From positions 1 through 22,478 of the forward strand of contig CAYYZY010000130.1 in assembly GCA_964475955.1 (NCBI GenBank): a DNA stretch of 22,478 nucleotides, given 5' to 3'. Position numbers and translations under genes: made by a program. Source of the DNA: DATKZH01 sp964475955 (GTDB taxonomy: Bacteria; Planctomycetota; Planctomycetia; Pirellulales; Thermoguttaceae). This document shows, in pieces, positions 22,242 through 22,478 of this stretch. The notes below the pieces were generated by a model, which made no database searches, had not been told where the DNA came from, and worked only from the letters and a program-made list of their open reading frames with translations. Every line of letters begins with the position of its first letter. The stretch's first letter is position 1.

Positions 22242-22257
22242 CGTTTCACGTGGAACG
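22242..22257. promoter_or_regulatory. parS-like site 1
   Basis: CGTTTCACGTGGAACG closely resembles the parS consensus TGTTTCACGTGAAACA, with one change in the central palindrome. It is one of four such sites within 212 bases upstream of parAB and a likely ParB loading site. Confidence 0.6.
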
Positions 22258-22277
22258 GCCAGGCGGTGCGGATTGCC

Positions 22278-22293
22278 TGTTCCACGTGAAACA
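22278..22293. promoter_or_regulatory. parS site 2
   Basis: TGTTCCACGTGAAACA differs from the 16-base parS consensus at one position only, and both outer bases match. It is the best full-length match in the cluster. Confidence 0.8.
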
Positions 22294-22329
22294 CAAGGGC
22301 ACGTGGAGATTGCGTATACTGCGCAGGCG

Positions 22330-22345
22330 TGTTCCACGGGAAACG
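22330..22345. promoter_or_regulatory. Degenerate parS-like site 3
   Basis: TGTTCCACGGGAAACG keeps the parS frame, but its CACGTG centre is changed to CACGGG. It may be a weak or decayed ParB site. Confidence 0.4.
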
Positions 22346-22437
22346 CGGGCTAACCCGACGGGCCGTCGGTCAGCGACGAGTTCTCTGCCTCAACCAGGAT
22401 AACGCATTTTCCGCGACCGTCGCCGTTCGACCAGCCC

Positions 22438-22453
22438 CGTTTCACGTGAAACG
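22438..22453. promoter_or_regulatory. parS site 4
   Basis: CGTTTCACGTGAAACG is a perfect 16-base palindrome with an exact parS core (GTTTCACGTGAAAC); only the two outermost bases differ from the consensus. It sits 25 bases from the contig end, so more sites may lie beyond. Confidence 0.8.
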
Positions 22454-22478
22454 CGGCCTCATCCTGTCACCCCCCCTC

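Noticed and set aside
22109..22294. Small minus-strand frame starting MFHVEQ
   Set aside because: Its FHVE/FHVK segments are simply the parS sites read as codons.
22242..22478. Origin of replication itself
   Set aside because: parS sites are present, but no cluster of DnaA boxes and no AT-rich unwinding region could be seen within the window.

Overview
The window looks like one high-GC metagenomic contig from a planctomycete, probably near Pirellulales. This rests on gene content and repeat types recognised from memory, not on a database search. Supporting features are paired Tat-type Gfo/Idh/MocA oxidoreductases, a DoxX protein with a large insert, a thioredoxin-YHS fusion, a ceramidase-LamG fusion, and many short dispersed repeats of kinds I associate with that phylum. 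The first 48 bases are Illumina adapter sequence, so the left edge is an assembly artefact and not genome.

Layout. 49-1312 (minus): 5' end of an ABC-2 permease and its ATPase, separated by a GGATGAA repeat tract. 1831-8313 (plus): DoxX-like membrane protein, two tandem paralogous Gfo/Idh oxidoreductases, a TIM-barrel sugar isomerase/epimerase-like protein, and a small PHA-system protein. 8329-11852: an exported STN-domain protein (minus), a HEAT/TPR protein (plus) and an exported thioredoxin-YHS protein (minus). 12582-14003 (plus): rho with a long leader, then tRNA-Ser(GGA). 14244-17284: a beta-CASP metallo-beta-lactamase nuclease (minus), an orphan secretion-type ATPase (plus) and YjbQ (minus). 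17578-19764 (plus): ceramidase-LamG protein. 19990-21922 (minus): parB and parA, overlapping by 8 bases. 21923-22478: a nested inverted repeat and a cluster of parS-like sites, suggesting that the chromosome origin lies nearby.

How the genes may work together. DoxX, the two oxidoreductases and the TIM-barrel protein share strand and order and read as a carbohydrate oxidation/isomerisation module. Both oxidoreductases carry a charged helical insertion and DoxX carries a large charged helical insert, which hints at a membrane-associated complex; this is inference. ParA, ParB and parS form the chromosome segregation system. The long rho leader has a sigma70-like promoter and competing hairpins, consistent with attenuation-type autoregulation.

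The most interesting signals are the DoxX/oxidoreductase module, the rho leader, the nested palindromes at 14146-14202 and 22099-22228, and the repeat tract that supplies the C-terminus and stop codon of the ABC ATPase.
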